Source: Paenibacillus sp. PL2-23
GTDB lineage: Bacteria > Bacillota > Bacilli > Paenibacillales > Paenibacillaceae
DNA: 64,000 bases
Direction: 5' to 3'
NCBI RefSeq assembly: GCF_040834005.1
Contig: NZ_CP162129.1
Coordinates: forward strand, 2,380,001 to 2,444,000
Under the pieces are notes generated by a model that had not been told where the DNA came from, searched no databases, and saw nothing but the letters and a program-made list of their open reading frames with translations. Within the stretch, counting starts at the first letter, position 1; every line of letters starts with the position of its first letter. Positions 51,276 through 59,683 of this stretch are shown piece by piece. A program made the position numbers and the translations under genes.

Positions 51276-51773
51276 ATGGAAGGCAGAACATCCCATGAGC
51301 TGAATGGCATTACGCTGCTGGGCAACCAAGGCACCTCATATACATTTCATTACAGCCCTGAGGTGCTGGAGACGTTCGATAACAAGCACCAGGGCCGAGA
51401 CTACTTTGTCAAATTTAACTGTCCGGAATTTACAAGCCTGTGCCCCATAACGGGACAGCCGGACTTTGCGACCATCTATATTTCGTATATTCCCGATATC
51501 CGCATGGTGGAGAGCAAGTCGCTGAAGCTGTACCTGTTCAGCTTCCGCAATCATGGCGACTTCCACGAGGATTGTATGAATATCATCATGAACGACCTGA
51601 TCCAGCTTATGGAGCCGCGCTATATTGAGGTGTGGGGCAAATTTACGCCTCGCGGCGGCATATCCATTGATCCCTATTGCAACTGGGGACGCCCTGGCAC
51701 CAAATATGAGGCGATGGCGGAGCATCGTCTGATGAATCACGATATGTACCCGGAGAAGGTCGACAACCGTTAG
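51276..51773 (+). CDS. queF: NADPH-dependent 7-cyano-7-deazaguanine reductase
   Basis: The 165-residue enzyme reduces the nitrile of preQ0 to the amine preQ1, the ligand of the upstream riboswitch. Seen: the catalytic Cys in [12 protein letters not shown], the following Asp ([10 protein letters not shown]), [21 protein letters not shown] and the Arg/Gly loop [11 protein letters not shown]. The short single-domain form matches bacilli. It is the last biosynthetic gene of the operon. Confidence 0.96.
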   Translation: MEGRTSHELNGITLLGNQGTSYTFHYSPEVLETFDNKHQGRDYFVKFNCPEFTSLCPITGQPDFATIYISYIPDIRMVESKSLKLYLFSFRNHGDFHEDCMNIIMNDLIQLMEPRYIEVWGKFTPRGGISIDPYCNWGRPGTKYEAMAEHRLMNHDMYPEKVDNR

Positions 51774-51820
51774 CCCTCCCAGCGGGCTCTTGGAACTTGG
51801 AATGAAGGAGGCGGCCAAGG

Positions 51821-52387
51821 ATGAAAAACGTGCTTATTACCGGCTACCGCGCGCACGAGCTGAACATATTCAGCCAGAAGCACAGAGGGATCGGCTTCAT
51901 CCAGCAGGCGATCGCCAATAAGCTTAGACCGCTTGTCGAGGAAGGTCTGGAGTGGGTCATCACGCCGGGACAATACGGCGTGGACTTGTGGGCGTGCGAG
52001 ACGGTCATCGCGATGAAGCGGCAATATCCCGGCCTTAAGCTGTCTATATTGACCGCCTTCTCCAATCCGGAGGAGAGCTGGAAGGACGATAAAAAGAATT
52101 ATTTTCAAAGCCTGCTACCCGGTGTGGATTATTACGCTTCGGTCTCGAAGGGCGCATACGACGGTCCCTGGCAATTCAAGGCGCGAGACGAGCTCCTGCT
52201 GCGGAAGACGGACGGCGTCATTCTGGTGTATGACGAGGACGCGGGAGAGGGCAGTCCCAAATATATGAAGGAAATGGCTCGCCGCAAGGAGCAGCAAGGG
52301 GAATACCGCATCATCACGATCTCCTCGGAGGACATTCAGAGCATTGCCGACGAAGAGAGCTGGAGAGAGCTGGACGGCGGCGTTTAA
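51821..52387 (+). CDS. ypsA: YpsA-like SLOG-family protein (DUF1273)
   Basis: The 188-residue protein matches YpsA: ITGYRAHELNIF near the start, WVITPGQYGVDLWACE and TDGVILVYDEDAGEGSPKYM. SLOG domains bind nucleotides or ADP-ribose derivatives. YpsA of bacilli influences cell division and filament formation, but its reaction is not established. It follows queF by about 47 bases with its own ribosome binding site (GAAGGAGG) and is probably read through from the que operon. Confidence 0.92.
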   Translation: MKNVLITGYRAHELNIFSQKHRGIGFIQQAIANKLRPLVEEGLEWVITPGQYGVDLWACETVIAMKRQYPGLKLSILTAFSNPEESWKDDKKNYFQSLLPGVDYYASVSKGAYDGPWQFKARDELLLRKTDGVILVYDEDAGEGSPKYMKEMARRKEQQGEYRIITISSEDIQSIADEESWRELDGGV

Positions 52388-52476
52388 TCCATTTTTTGCA
52401 GTTAGGGACAAGTTAACGGACCGCAGCGAAGCTCCCCGCATATAGTATCGTGTACATGATGCGAGGAGGTGACTTG

Positions 52477-52872
52477 ATGCCGTTAATATGGCTATGTTCC
52501 GCCTGTGGAGTGCTTGGCTCCATTGTCACGTTCGCTTTCGGGAGGTGGATGGAGTCGCTGACGTTATTAATGGTTGCAATGGGTATTGACTATGTGACGG
52601 GCGTAGCAGCCTCCATTAAGGAAGGCAAAGGGCTAAGCAGTGCAGTCGGTTCCTGGGGACTCGCGCGCAAGGGCTTGGCGCTGCTTGTAATTCTGCTTGC
52701 GCACCGGATCGACATTCTGCTCGATACTCATGATGTGACGATGGGCGCGGCCGTTTACTTCTACATCGCGAATGAACTGATCTCCATAACGGAGAATTAT
52801 GGCAGATTGGGCTTTCCGCTTCCGGACCGGATCAGGAAGCTCATAGAGGTGCTCAAAAGCAAGGGGAGCTGA
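52477..52872 (+). CDS. Holin-like membrane protein (TcdE/phage holin family)
   Basis: The 131-residue protein has three hydrophobic segments (LIWLCSACGVLGSIVTFAF, LTLLMVAMGIDYVTGVAASI, GLALLVILLAHRIDILL) and the holin motif DYVTGVAASIKEGKGLSS. AGGAGGT lies six bases before the ATG at 52477. Such proteins form membrane pores in phages or help release proteins or wall lytic enzymes. No phage gene is nearby, so this is a domesticated copy or a stand-alone gene. Confidence 0.88.
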   Translation: MPLIWLCSACGVLGSIVTFAFGRWMESLTLLMVAMGIDYVTGVAASIKEGKGLSSAVGSWGLARKGLALLVILLAHRIDILLDTHDVTMGAAVYFYIANELISITENYGRLGFPLPDRIRKLIEVLKSKGS

Positions 52873-52892
52873 CAAGGGACAAGTCCCGTTGG

Positions 52893-52930
52893 CTCCCAGC
52901 CTCCTCCGGCGCGGCCTGGGGAGGTTTTTT
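52893..52930 (+). terminator. Terminator after the holin-like gene
   Basis: CTCCCAG and CCTGGGGAG-like arms enclose a GC-rich loop and run into six T. Confidence 0.75.
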
Positions 52931-53094
52931 GGTTCATGGGGATCTGCATGGACACCATTGACCGGATTGTTCAAATATCTGTCACAAAATGAGCGAAAAC
53001 TTTTCCTCTTCATTCAGTTTAAGGTTGAGAAATTCGGACGATCTTATGTAATATATAGTGTAGACATTATGAACGCAAAGGGGAGCACGTAGCA

Positions 53095-53484
53095 ATGCAT
53101 AAATGGATCATGTTTGTTATCTTCACAGCAGCATCGTTGCTGGGCTTGTATTTGCTCACATTCCAGCTGCCGGAGAAGCCGGTAGACGAGTCGGCCGGTT
53201 TGCCTGAAGGCGTCACGCTGATGAAGGTGCAGGCGAGAGGCGATTTCACGTTTAACGAAGAAGTATACACTGCCAAAGTCGGCGATAAAGTCATTATGAA
53301 GCTGGAGAATAAGGGCGGCATTCATGGCATCAATATCGACGCTCTGAATGTAGCGCTGACAGTTGATACGCCACAAACCGAGATAGAATTTACCGAGCCG
53401 GGCGAATACGAAATTTATTGCTCCATTCCTTGCGGCCAAGGTCACTTGACAATGAAGTCGAAGCTGATCGTTGAGGCTGCTTAA
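53095..53484 (+). CDS. Membrane-anchored cupredoxin with CuA-type site (cytochrome oxidase II-like)
   Basis: The 129-residue protein has a single N-terminal membrane anchor (WIMFVIFTAASLLGLYLLTF) and an external cupredoxin domain. The CuA set is visible: His in GGIHGINI and the motif C-x3-C-x3-H-x2-M in YCSIPCGQGHLTM. Full cytochrome oxidase subunit II has two anchors, and no subunit I is adjacent. It may carry electrons or hold copper for oxidase assembly. GGGGAG precedes the ATG. Confidence 0.9.
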   Translation: MHKWIMFVIFTAASLLGLYLLTFQLPEKPVDESAGLPEGVTLMKVQARGDFTFNEEVYTAKVGDKVIMKLENKGGIHGINIDALNVALTVDTPQTEIEFTEPGEYEIYCSIPCGQGHLTMKSKLIVEAA

Positions 53485-53550
53485 GCACAAGACGAGCTAT
53501 AACGATATGCGCGGCGGCGGGGTGACACCCGGCAGCGTAGCGCAATAAGG

Positions 53551-53576
53551 GAAAAGGAGCCGAGAGGCTCCTTTTC
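53551..53576. terminator. Bidirectional terminator
   Basis: GAAAAGGAGCC and GGCTCCTTTTC enclose GAGA. It separates the cupredoxin gene from the convergent small membrane protein gene. Confidence 0.88.
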
Positions 53577-53591
53577 TCATGTCTCGCGGCT

Positions 53592-53849
53592 CTATGCGGG
53601 GTTCTGCCTTCTGCTGCGATCTCGGGCAATGATGGCGTCGGCTATGAAGCCGACAGCCGCCCATGTCAGCACGGTCAGGGCATACATCAGCAGCACGCTT
53701 ACCTCATGGATATCGATGAAGAAATCGACAAACCAAGCGGGCACGCTGAACATGAAGAACACCATATTATGCGGATCATAGCCCGTATAATTGAAGGCGC
53801 AGATGGCAAGGGCGATAAGAGTCGCAATCATTGTAAATGTATAACGCAT
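53592..53849 (-). CDS. Small membrane protein, 85 residues, unknown function
   Basis: The protein has two membrane segments (FTMIATLIALAICAF and SVLLMYALTVLTWAAVGFIADAII) joined by a loop rich in aromatics (NMVFFMFSVPAWFVDFFIDIHEV). AAAGGAG lies about ten bases before the ATG. I do not recognise a family. Confidence 0.65.
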   Translation of the reverse strand: MRYTFTMIATLIALAICAFNYTGYDPHNMVFFMFSVPAWFVDFFIDIHEVSVLLMYALTVLTWAAVGFIADAIIARDRSRRQNPA

Positions 53850-53980
53850 ATTCGGGTGATCTCCTTTAACTAAAGATTGCCGTAATGCGATGCCATAGGT
53901 TATTATGTGACAAAAGGACGAAACTCATGCCCATGCGCCACAGTGCCGAAGGCATATACGAAACAGAGGAGGACGAATAG

Positions 53981-54268
53981 ATGCTTACGCATATTGTATG
54001 CTTCAAGCTGAAGGACAACAGCCCGGAGAGCGTTGCCCGCACAGCGGCAGTGCTTCGCGATATGGAAGGGAAAATCGACGAGCTCAAATACATTGAGGTG
54101 GGCACAGACGTGCTCCATTCGGAACGCTCTTATGATATTGCGCTCATTACGAAGTTCGAATCCATGGCGGCGCTTGAGGCTTATCAGGTGCATCCCGTGC
54201 ATAAAAAAGTTATCGAGCATATTGTGCAAGTGCGCGAAGCGTCCGTCAGCGTCGATTACGAAAGCTAA
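53981..54268 (+). CDS. Dabb (stress-responsive A/B barrel) domain protein
   Basis: The 95-residue protein is a single Dabb domain: the start LTHIVCFKLKDNS, the middle HSERSYDIALITKFESMAAL and the end YQVHPVHKKVIEHI are family marks. Dabb proteins are small ferredoxin-like barrels, usually dimers, with mostly unknown functions. GAGGAGG precedes the ATG. A 36-residue membrane protein gene follows within 13 bases. Confidence 0.92.
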   Translation: MLTHIVCFKLKDNSPESVARTAAVLRDMEGKIDELKYIEVGTDVLHSERSYDIALITKFESMAALEAYQVHPVHKKVIEHIVQVREASVSVDYES

Positions 54269-54280
54269 GGAGTAAGCGGC

Positions 54281-54391
54281 ATGGCAGAGATGAGAGATGT
54301 ATACGAAATTATGACCTATCTGCTCGTGATCCTATTGAGCAGCGTTATTATGGTGGCTTGGCTGAAGCGGAGAGCGAAACGCAAGAAGTAA
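54281..54391 (+). CDS. 36-residue single-pass membrane protein
   Basis: A short frame begins MAEMRDVYEIMTY, passes through a hydrophobic helix (LLVILLSSVIMVAW) and ends in a very basic tail (LKRRAKRKK). AAGGAGT lies eight bases before the ATG, starting inside the stop region of the Dabb gene, so the two genes are probably co-translated. Basic-tailed single-span miniproteins of this kind often act on larger membrane proteins, but no partner is evident. Confidence 0.7.
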   Translation: MAEMRDVYEIMTYLLVILLSSVIMVAWLKRRAKRKK

Positions 54392-54403
54392 CGGAAAGCG
54401 GGT

Positions 54404-54829
54404 ATGAGTATGTACTATGTCAATCGGGAACAAATTGCAGTCAGGTTGAACGCTATTCCTGCTATTGCGGAAGCGCTGCAGGCTTTGACGCTTAGCTGGA
54501 AGGGCGAGCTGCTGCAAGGCTTGGCGCAGGAGCGCGCGCTTCATCTGGCGATCGAGACGGTAACGGATGTCGGAAGCTATCTAATCGACGGGTTTATTAT
54601 GCGTGACGCCAGCAGCTATGAGGATATTGTAGAGATTACAGGCGGAGAGGGCGTCTTCCCTGCAGAGCTGCAGGAGACGCTCACCGAGCTGGTTAGGCTG
54701 CGCAGAGCGATTGCGCAGGAATATTATATTTGGCCGAGAGCGGAGCTTCATCCTATGTCCAGTCGGCTGATCCAAGCGCTTCCGGCATTCAAGGAAGCGG
54801 TAGAGCAGTATCTCGAGAAGGAGCTTTAA
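54404..54829 (+). CDS. DUF86 / HepT-like protein lacking the catalytic histidine
   Basis: The 141-residue helical protein shows the DUF86 layout (HLAIETVTDVGSYLIDGFIMRD, then LRRAIAQEYYIW). HepT RNases or AMP-acceptor toxins use R-x4-6-H-x-Y; here the place of His is Gln (RRAIAQEY). No MNT nucleotidyltransferase antitoxin gene is adjacent. The YutE-like members of bacilli also stand without a partner. It is therefore probably not an active toxin. GGAAAGCGGG precedes the ATG. Confidence 0.85.
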   Translation: MSMYYVNREQIAVRLNAIPAIAEALQALTLSWKGELLQGLAQERALHLAIETVTDVGSYLIDGFIMRDASSYEDIVEITGGEGVFPAELQETLTELVRLRRAIAQEYYIWPRAELHPMSSRLIQALPAFKEAVEQYLEKEL

Positions 54830-54889
54830 GTCCGGAGAAGCTGCTGGCAGGCAAGCTAGCGAGAAGCGCAGAGGAGCGGAGGTGGGCGT

Positions 54890-55561
54890 ATGGAGCGGAG
54901 CGATAAGAGTAGCGATAAGGATAAGGCAGCTGAAGCGCGAAGGCCAGGCGTCACAACCCGCGAACGTATTCTGGTGCTTCTGAAGACCAAAGGACGGTTA
55001 AACGCGGGAGAGCTGTCCTCTCAGCTGGCCCTTACCGAGATGGCAATCAGGAGGCATATGTATGAGCTGGAGCGTGAAGGCGTCATCCGGATCTCCTCCG
55101 TTCGGCAGAAGATGGGCAGACCGCTTCACGCGTTTGAGCTGACGGCGAACGCCGATGCTCTTTTCCCCAAAAATTATGACACCCTTGCTCTGGACCTGCT
55201 GGCGGAGCTCAATGAAGATCCCGCTACGCAGCCCCTTATCATCGCCATGTTCGAGGGTCGTCGGCGGAAGCTGCATGAACGGTACGCCCCGCGTATGGAA
55301 GGCAGAGGGCTGGAGGAGCGCGTCTACGAGCTCGCCCATATTCAGAATGCGGGCGGCTATATGGCCGAGGTGGAGCAGCTGGGTGACGGGGGTTATAAGC
55401 TGCATGAATACAATTGCCCCATAACCGGCGTGGCCGGTCAATATGAGCAGGCCTGCAGCTGCGAGCTTTCGCTGTTTCGCGGACTGCTGGAGACCGATGT
55501 GCAGCGAACGGAATGCCTGGCCAAAGGCGATTCCCGCTGTACGTATGTTATCGGCAAATAG
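54890..55561 (+). CDS. SufR-like transcriptional regulator with cysteine-rich C terminus
   Basis: The 223-residue protein has a winged helix at about 20-85 (TRERILVLLKTKGRLNAGELSSQLALTEMAIRRHMYELEREGVI) and a C-terminal domain with a Cys set in NCPITG, ACSCELSLF, TECLAKGDSRCTY. This spacing is that of the SufR/ArsR-like Fe-S regulators. It may sense iron-sulfur or redox status. Its target is not evident; small housekeeping genes surround it. Confidence 0.87.
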   Translation: MERSDKSSDKDKAAEARRPGVTTRERILVLLKTKGRLNAGELSSQLALTEMAIRRHMYELEREGVIRISSVRQKMGRPLHAFELTANADALFPKNYDTLALDLLAELNEDPATQPLIIAMFEGRRRKLHERYAPRMEGRGLEERVYELAHIQNAGGYMAEVEQLGDGGYKLHEYNCPITGVAGQYEQACSCELSLFRGLLETDVQRTECLAKGDSRCTYVIGK

Positions 55562-55718
55562 AAGCTTAGAGGAGTTCGCTGCGGCGGGCTTCTTTTTTTG
55601 TCAAAGGTTGCTGTGTCAATACAAGCCCATGCTGCATTTACTGTCATTACGAAGTAGGCATTCGTCTAGTCAGCCGGCTGGGGAGCCCCGGCTGGCGCTC
55701 GAGAGGAGGCGTATGGTC

Positions 55719-56195
55719 ATGGCAGAATGGAGCGCGGCAGCAGCTGCAGTCGCATTTGTCGTGTTGACGGCGGGATTGCTGCTTGGACTTCGCGCGATGC
55801 TGAAGCGTCTTGATCAGGCGCAGTCATCCGTTCAGGCGGTTCAAGCGGATCTGCAGCGGCTGACCTCGGAAATAAGCGCGGTGCTTCGGCCGCTGGAGGA
55901 ATCGGTACGGAGCGTTCATCGGGGAATGGAGGCCGCAGATGGGCTTGTGCAGGCGGTCCGTCAGGTGGGCAGCACGGTAGAGAGGACAACAGCCGCAGTG
56001 GAGAGGGTAACGGCCTCCCTGTCTGCATCCGCTGTCAAGCATGCAGAGCGGCTTGCAGGCGGGAAGCAGCTGGAAGAGGCAGCCCAGTGGGCAGAGCTGG
56101 GTCTGACGGCCTGGCAGCTATGGCAGACCGGTCGAAACGGCAGGCGCAGCCATGAAGCGGAGGTTAACAGCAGGGATTCCCGTCCCGAAAGCTGA
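55719..56195 (+). CDS. DUF948 (YtxG-like) membrane-anchored coiled-coil protein
   Basis: The 158-residue protein has an N-terminal membrane anchor (AAAVAFVVLTAGLLLGLRAML) and a long Gln/Val/Ser-rich coiled coil (RLDQAQSSVQAVQADLQRL, TVERTTAAVERVTASL). It pairs with the YtxH-like gene directly behind it, as in bacilli, where the pair belongs to the general stress group. AGGAGG lies nine bases before the ATG at 55719; an ATG at 55713 is only three bases away from it. Confidence 0.85.
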   Translation: MAEWSAAAAAVAFVVLTAGLLLGLRAMLKRLDQAQSSVQAVQADLQRLTSEISAVLRPLEESVRSVHRGMEAADGLVQAVRQVGSTVERTTAAVERVTASLSASAVKHAERLAGGKQLEEAAQWAELGLTAWQLWQTGRNGRRSHEAEVNSRDSRPES

Positions 56196-56244
56196 ATCAA
56201 CGAGGCAAGACGAAGGGCACTCTAAAGCTGAAAGGAGCGAAAAT

Positions 56245-56646
56245 ATGATGTCGACAAGAAACAAGGACACAAAAGGTTTTCTTCTGGGGGCGCTGGCTGG
56301 CGGCGTAATTGGATCGGTGGCGGCGCTGTTGTTCGCGCCCAAGACCGGCAAGGCATTGCGTCAGGATATTTCCGCTGGGGCTCAGAAGGTAGGCGACACG
56401 ACTTTGTACGCTGCCAATAAGGTTGGGGAGACGACGACTCGCATCGCCAAGGAGATCGGCGACCGTACGACCACCATCGCGGGCAGCATCGTAGACAGCG
56501 TAAAAGGTATTCGCAGAGGCTCGGATACGGATGGTGTGCTGACTATTTCAGGCACAGCAGCTGGCCAAGGTGATGAATGGTCCGAGGAATCGCTGGAAGC
56601 GGCTATTGCGGCGCAGACGGACGATTCCGCTAAGCAGCTTTCCTAA
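56245..56646 (+). CDS. YtxH-domain general stress protein
   Basis: The 133-residue protein has the YtxH signature: FLLGALAGGVIGSVAALLFAPKTGKALR near the start, a Gly-rich membrane segment with a following FAPKTG. A helical repeat region of Thr/Ala/Lys follows (AANKVGETTTRIAKEIGDRTTTIAG). AAAGGAG precedes the paired ATG codons at 56245 and 56248. It is transcribed with the DUF948 gene. Confidence 0.9.
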   Translation: MMSTRNKDTKGFLLGALAGGVIGSVAALLFAPKTGKALRQDISAGAQKVGDTTLYAANKVGETTTRIAKEIGDRTTTIAGSIVDSVKGIRRGSDTDGVLTISGTAAGQGDEWSEESLEAAIAAQTDDSAKQLS

Positions 56647-56831
56647 TCGCCATTATGGAGTATAGCCAAGAGCCGGCGCGGGCGATGCGTCAGGCTCTCT
56701 TTGCATACCTGCTCATCTTGAACCTTGTCCCTATTTGCGTTAAGATGTAGGTACGTTTTCGATGCTGTATTCATATGCTATGTTGTCTCGGAGTCGAATT
56801 CATTCATCATGTTCAAGAAAGCGGTGTGTTT

Positions 56832-57641
56832 GTGCAGCAACCGATTGCGATACTAGATTCCGGCGTAGGCGGCCTCACAGTGGTGAAGGAAGTCATGCGC
56901 CAACTGCCGCGCGAAAAAATTATTTATTTCGGGGACACAGCTCGTACCCCGTACGGTCCGAGGTCACCCGAGGAAGTGGTCCGTTTCACGAGGGAAATTG
57001 TCGATTATTTGATACAGTTTCAGCCCAAAATGATCGTTATCGCCTGCAATACGGCAACGGCTGTAGCCTTGACCGATATTCGCTCCCGCGTGGCGATACC
57101 GGTAGTAGGCGTTATTAATCCTGGCGCAAGAGCGGCGATTGGGAGGACGATGACAGGCTGTGTCGGGGTTATCGGCACGGAAGGCACGATACGGAGCGGT
57201 GCTTACGAGCAGGCGCTGCGCGAGCTGTCTCCGCATGTGCAGGTTATCAGCGAGGCGTGCCCTAATTTTGTTCCGCTGGTGGAGCAAGGCAATTTCCGTT
57301 CATCCGAAACATTCCGGATCGTGGAGGAATCGCTGGCCCATATGCGGGAATACCCCATGGATTGTTTAATACTTGGATGCACGCATTACCCATTCCTGAC
57401 GGAGACGATCTCCGAGGTCATGGGCAGCTCGGTTAATCTGATCAGCTCGGCGGATGAGACGGCTAGAGAGATCAGCACGATTCTGCATGACAAGCGGAAG
57501 CTCGCGAGAAATGAGCAGGAGCCGATTCATCAGTTTTTTTGCAGCGGCGATCCCCATCTATTCAAGCGAATTGCGCAGCAATGGCTTGGCGAGCAGATTG
57601 AGCTTACGCCTGTTGTATGGCAGGTTCCGAATATTAGTTAA
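56832..57641 (+). CDS. murI: Glutamate racemase
   Basis: The 269-residue cytoplasmic enzyme makes D-glutamate for peptidoglycan. Seen: IAILDSGVGGLTVVKEV, the catalytic Cys in ACNTATAVAL, the second Cys in LGCTHYPFL, and the phosphate-binding loop GDTARTPYGPRSPEEV. A GTG at 56832 is the likeliest start, since the proteins in this family begin close before IAILDSG; the ribosome binding site is weak. A terminator follows. Confidence 0.93.
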   Translation: MQQPIAILDSGVGGLTVVKEVMRQLPREKIIYFGDTARTPYGPRSPEEVVRFTREIVDYLIQFQPKMIVIACNTATAVALTDIRSRVAIPVVGVINPGARAAIGRTMTGCVGVIGTEGTIRSGAYEQALRELSPHVQVISEACPNFVPLVEQGNFRSSETFRIVEESLAHMREYPMDCLILGCTHYPFLTETISEVMGSSVNLISSADETAREISTILHDKRKLARNEQEPIHQFFCSGDPHLFKRIAQQWLGEQIELTPVVWQVPNIS

Positions 57642-57647
57642 CGGCGG

Positions 57648-57672
57648 CCGCCTCCTTCGGGAGGCGGTTTAT
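57648..57672 (+). terminator. Terminator of murI
   Basis: CCGCCTCC, a TTCG tetraloop and GGAGGCGG are followed by TTTATTTGTT. Confidence 0.9.
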
Positions 57673-57767
57673 TTGTTGCGCCCTGGAAGGGGACATATAG
57701 GACAAAGCCTAGGCCGCATAGGATGTAGGAGGATCGACATTATGGGCGGGACGGAGGCGAGCGAAGC

Positions 57768-58649
57768 ATGAGCAAGGGATGTAGGTATAACGGGATGCTG
57801 GAGCAGTGCAGGAAGCTGGCGGCAGCTTATTCCTTCGTGGAGGTCTACCCCATTGGGAGCAGTGTGCTGGGCAGGCCGATTATGGCGCTTCGTTGCGGGA
57901 GAGGGCCGAAGCAGATTCATATGAACGCTTCCTTCCATGCCAATGAATGGATAACATCCGCTTTGCTGATGCGGTTTGTATCCGAGCTTGCGCATAGCTA
58001 TCGAACGGGAGAAAAGCTGGGTGGTGCAGAGGTAAGCGAGCTATGCTGCGAGACGACGTTATGGGCGGTGCCCATGGTGAACCCGGACGGCGTGGAGCTT
58101 GTGCAAGGCGGACTTGACACTGTGCCGCCGCCTTATCAGGCGTCGCTGCTGCGGATGAACGGAGGCTTGGACGACTTCAGCGGGTGGAAGGCCAACATCC
58201 GCGGCGTTGATCTGAACGATCAATTCCCTGCCTATTGGGAGGAGGAGCGCAAGAGGCGAGGCGTGGAAGGGCCGGGACCACGCGATTATCCAGGGCTGTA
58301 CCCGCTCAGCGAGCCGGAGGCGGCGGCGATGGCCGCGCTCACGGAGCGAGTTCGCTTCGAAGCTGTGGTTGCGCTGCATACACAGGGCCGCGAAATCTAT
58401 TGGAACTACCGCGACTTCGAGCCGCCGCAGTCCGAGGAACTGGCTCGCAGGCTTGGCGCTGTCAGCGGCTATGCCCCCATCAAGCTGAGCGGCAGCGATG
58501 CCGGCTACAAGGATTGGTTCATCCAGAATTATCGGCTTCCGGGCTTTACGGTGGAAGCAGGCTATGGGGAGAATCCGCTGCCCATCGCCGCGTTCGAATC
58601 CATATACGCGGAGCTTCGCCCGCTTCTTGTTGAATCGCTTCGGCTATAA
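57768..58649 (+). CDS. M14-family zinc carboxypeptidase, gamma-D-glutamyl-diamino acid endopeptidase type
   Basis: The 293-residue protein has a single M14 domain: the zinc ligands His and Glu in ASFHANEW, a third His in VVALHTQGREIYW, the substrate Arg/Asn in RGVDLNDQF and the catalytic Glu in FTVEAGYGENP. There is no LysM repeat or signal peptide, so it would cleave muropeptides in the cytoplasm, in the manner of ENP1-like recycling enzymes or ENP2. The last codons and the stop lie in the first copy of a 39-base repeat. Confidence 0.9.
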   Translation: MSKGCRYNGMLEQCRKLAAAYSFVEVYPIGSSVLGRPIMALRCGRGPKQIHMNASFHANEWITSALLMRFVSELAHSYRTGEKLGGAEVSELCCETTLWAVPMVNPDGVELVQGGLDTVPPPYQASLLRMNGGLDDFSGWKANIRGVDLNDQFPAYWEEERKRRGVEGPGPRDYPGLYPLSEPEAAAMAALTERVRFEAVVALHTQGREIYWNYRDFEPPQSEELARRLGAVSGYAPIKLSGSDAGYKDWFIQNYRLPGFTVEAGYGENPLPIAAFESIYAELRPLLVESLRL

Positions 58650-58740
58650 GCCGAAGCGATCACAAGGCGCTGATGGATTCGGCTATAAGCCGAAGCGATC
58701 GCAGGGTGCCGATGGGTTCGGCTAAGCCGAAGCGGTTTTG
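58639..58740. repeat. Tandem repeat of 39 bases containing a small hairpin
   Basis: Copies start at 58639, 58678 and 58717. Each contains GCTTCGGCTATAAGCCGAAG or a close form, a near-perfect palindrome, and the first two continue with CGATC-CA-GG-GC-GATGG. The third is shortened (CTAAGC) and is followed by TTTTGG. The first copy includes the stop codon of the peptidase gene. Confidence 0.9.
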
Positions 58741-58784
58741 GCTATGGTATACTAGGGTATATATGCGGCAAAGGAGGGGTTGGC

Positions 58785-59018
58785 ATGCGGAAGCTGCTGT
58801 CGCTTAGGCATTGGCGTCATACATTTTCGCTTATTTATCGCATTCTGACGGCAAAGCAGGTGAGGCTGGGGGACAAGCTATTGTTCGCGTTGCCTGTGCT
58901 CGTCTATTGGATCATGCCGGACGTGCTGCCGATGATGCCGGTCGATGATATCGCCGTTACGATGATTATCGCAGAATGGTTTGCCCAGAGGATGAGCAGG
59001 AAGTATAATATAGGTTAA
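58785..59018 (+). CDS. YkvA-like DUF1232 membrane protein
   Basis: The 77-residue protein has the DUF1232 motif: LLFALPVLVYWIMPDVLPMMPVDDIAVTMII. A Pro-Asp-Val-Leu-Pro turn sits between two short membrane helices. GGAGGGG precedes the ATG. The function of the family is not known. Confidence 0.87.
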   Translation: MRKLLSLRHWRHTFSLIYRILTAKQVRLGDKLLFALPVLVYWIMPDVLPMMPVDDIAVTMIIAEWFAQRMSRKYNIG

Positions 59019-59058
59019 AGCTTAACAATTGGTGGAGCAGAAGGAGCTGTACGTACAC

Positions 59059-59361
59059 ATGAAATGCAAAATTTCCCGCAACGCGGCGAAGATGATAAAG
59101 CTTGAGCTTGACAAGCCGGAGAATGAAGGCAAGCTGCTGCGCGTTTATGTCACGCATGCACACGGCGATCACGCTCATTATGGCATGGGCGTCGACACCC
59201 CAACCGAGAAGGACGTCGTGGTATCGACAGATAAGGAGATCGATGTCATTCTGGAGAAGGACAACGAGTTCCTGGATGGCGTTCGTATCGACTACTTCTA
59301 TGTGCCGGAGGAAGGCTTCGCGGTTACTAATCCGTCGAAGGGCAATCACGGGGATCATTAA
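59059..59361 (+). CDS. HesB/IscA-like fold protein without the cluster cysteines
   Basis: The 100-residue protein resembles HesB-like proteins of bacilli: MKCKISRNAAKMIKLEL, then LLRVYVTHAHGDHAHYGMGVDTP and DGVRIDYFYVPEEGFAVTNP. A-type cluster carriers have three conserved Cys; here only Cys3 is present, and the middle is rich in His (HAHGDHAH). It may bind a metal by His or have lost cluster binding. The ATG at 59059 has AAGGAG 12 bases away, rather far; TTG/GTG codons upstream are alternatives. It abuts the DUF1450 gene. Confidence 0.82.
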   Translation: MKCKISRNAAKMIKLELDKPENEGKLLRVYVTHAHGDHAHYGMGVDTPTEKDVVVSTDKEIDVILEKDNEFLDGVRIDYFYVPEEGFAVTNPSKGNHGDH

Positions 59362-59591
59362 TGGCGGCCAACGATATCAAAATTTGCGAGCAATGCAAGC
59401 ATATGCGGATGAAAACTTCCTTGGCCAAGCTGAAGAAGCTTGCTCCGGACGCGGATATTAGCACGGTGAACTGCAAGTCGTATTGCGGACCGTGCGCCCG
59501 CTACGCTTTTGTATTTATTAATGGCCGATATGTGAAGGGCGCGACTGAAGACGAAGCGATCGAAAAAGCGATGACTCATCTAAAAAAATAA
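59361..59591 (+). CDS. DUF1450 family protein with four cysteines
   Basis: The 76-residue protein has CEQCKHMRM at the start and CKSYCGPCARYAFVFING in the middle, a Cys pattern that could hold zinc or an Fe-S cluster. A conserved basic stretch and a charged C-terminal helix follow. Its ATG overlaps the stop of the HesB-like gene, so they are co-translated. No function is known to me. Confidence 0.88.
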   Translation: MAANDIKICEQCKHMRMKTSLAKLKKLAPDADISTVNCKSYCGPCARYAFVFINGRYVKGATEDEAIEKAMTHLKK

Positions 59592-59683
59592 TATGACCGA
59601 ATTCCTGATCGTCATGGATAATGGAGCAGAGCACGTTGGGATGAATGCTTGGCTTGTGAATCGCATGCTGAGGTCGGTCCAAG

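Noticed and set aside
52477..52872. Prophage suspected because of the holin-like gene
   Set aside because: No other phage gene, integrase or attachment repeat is found near it.
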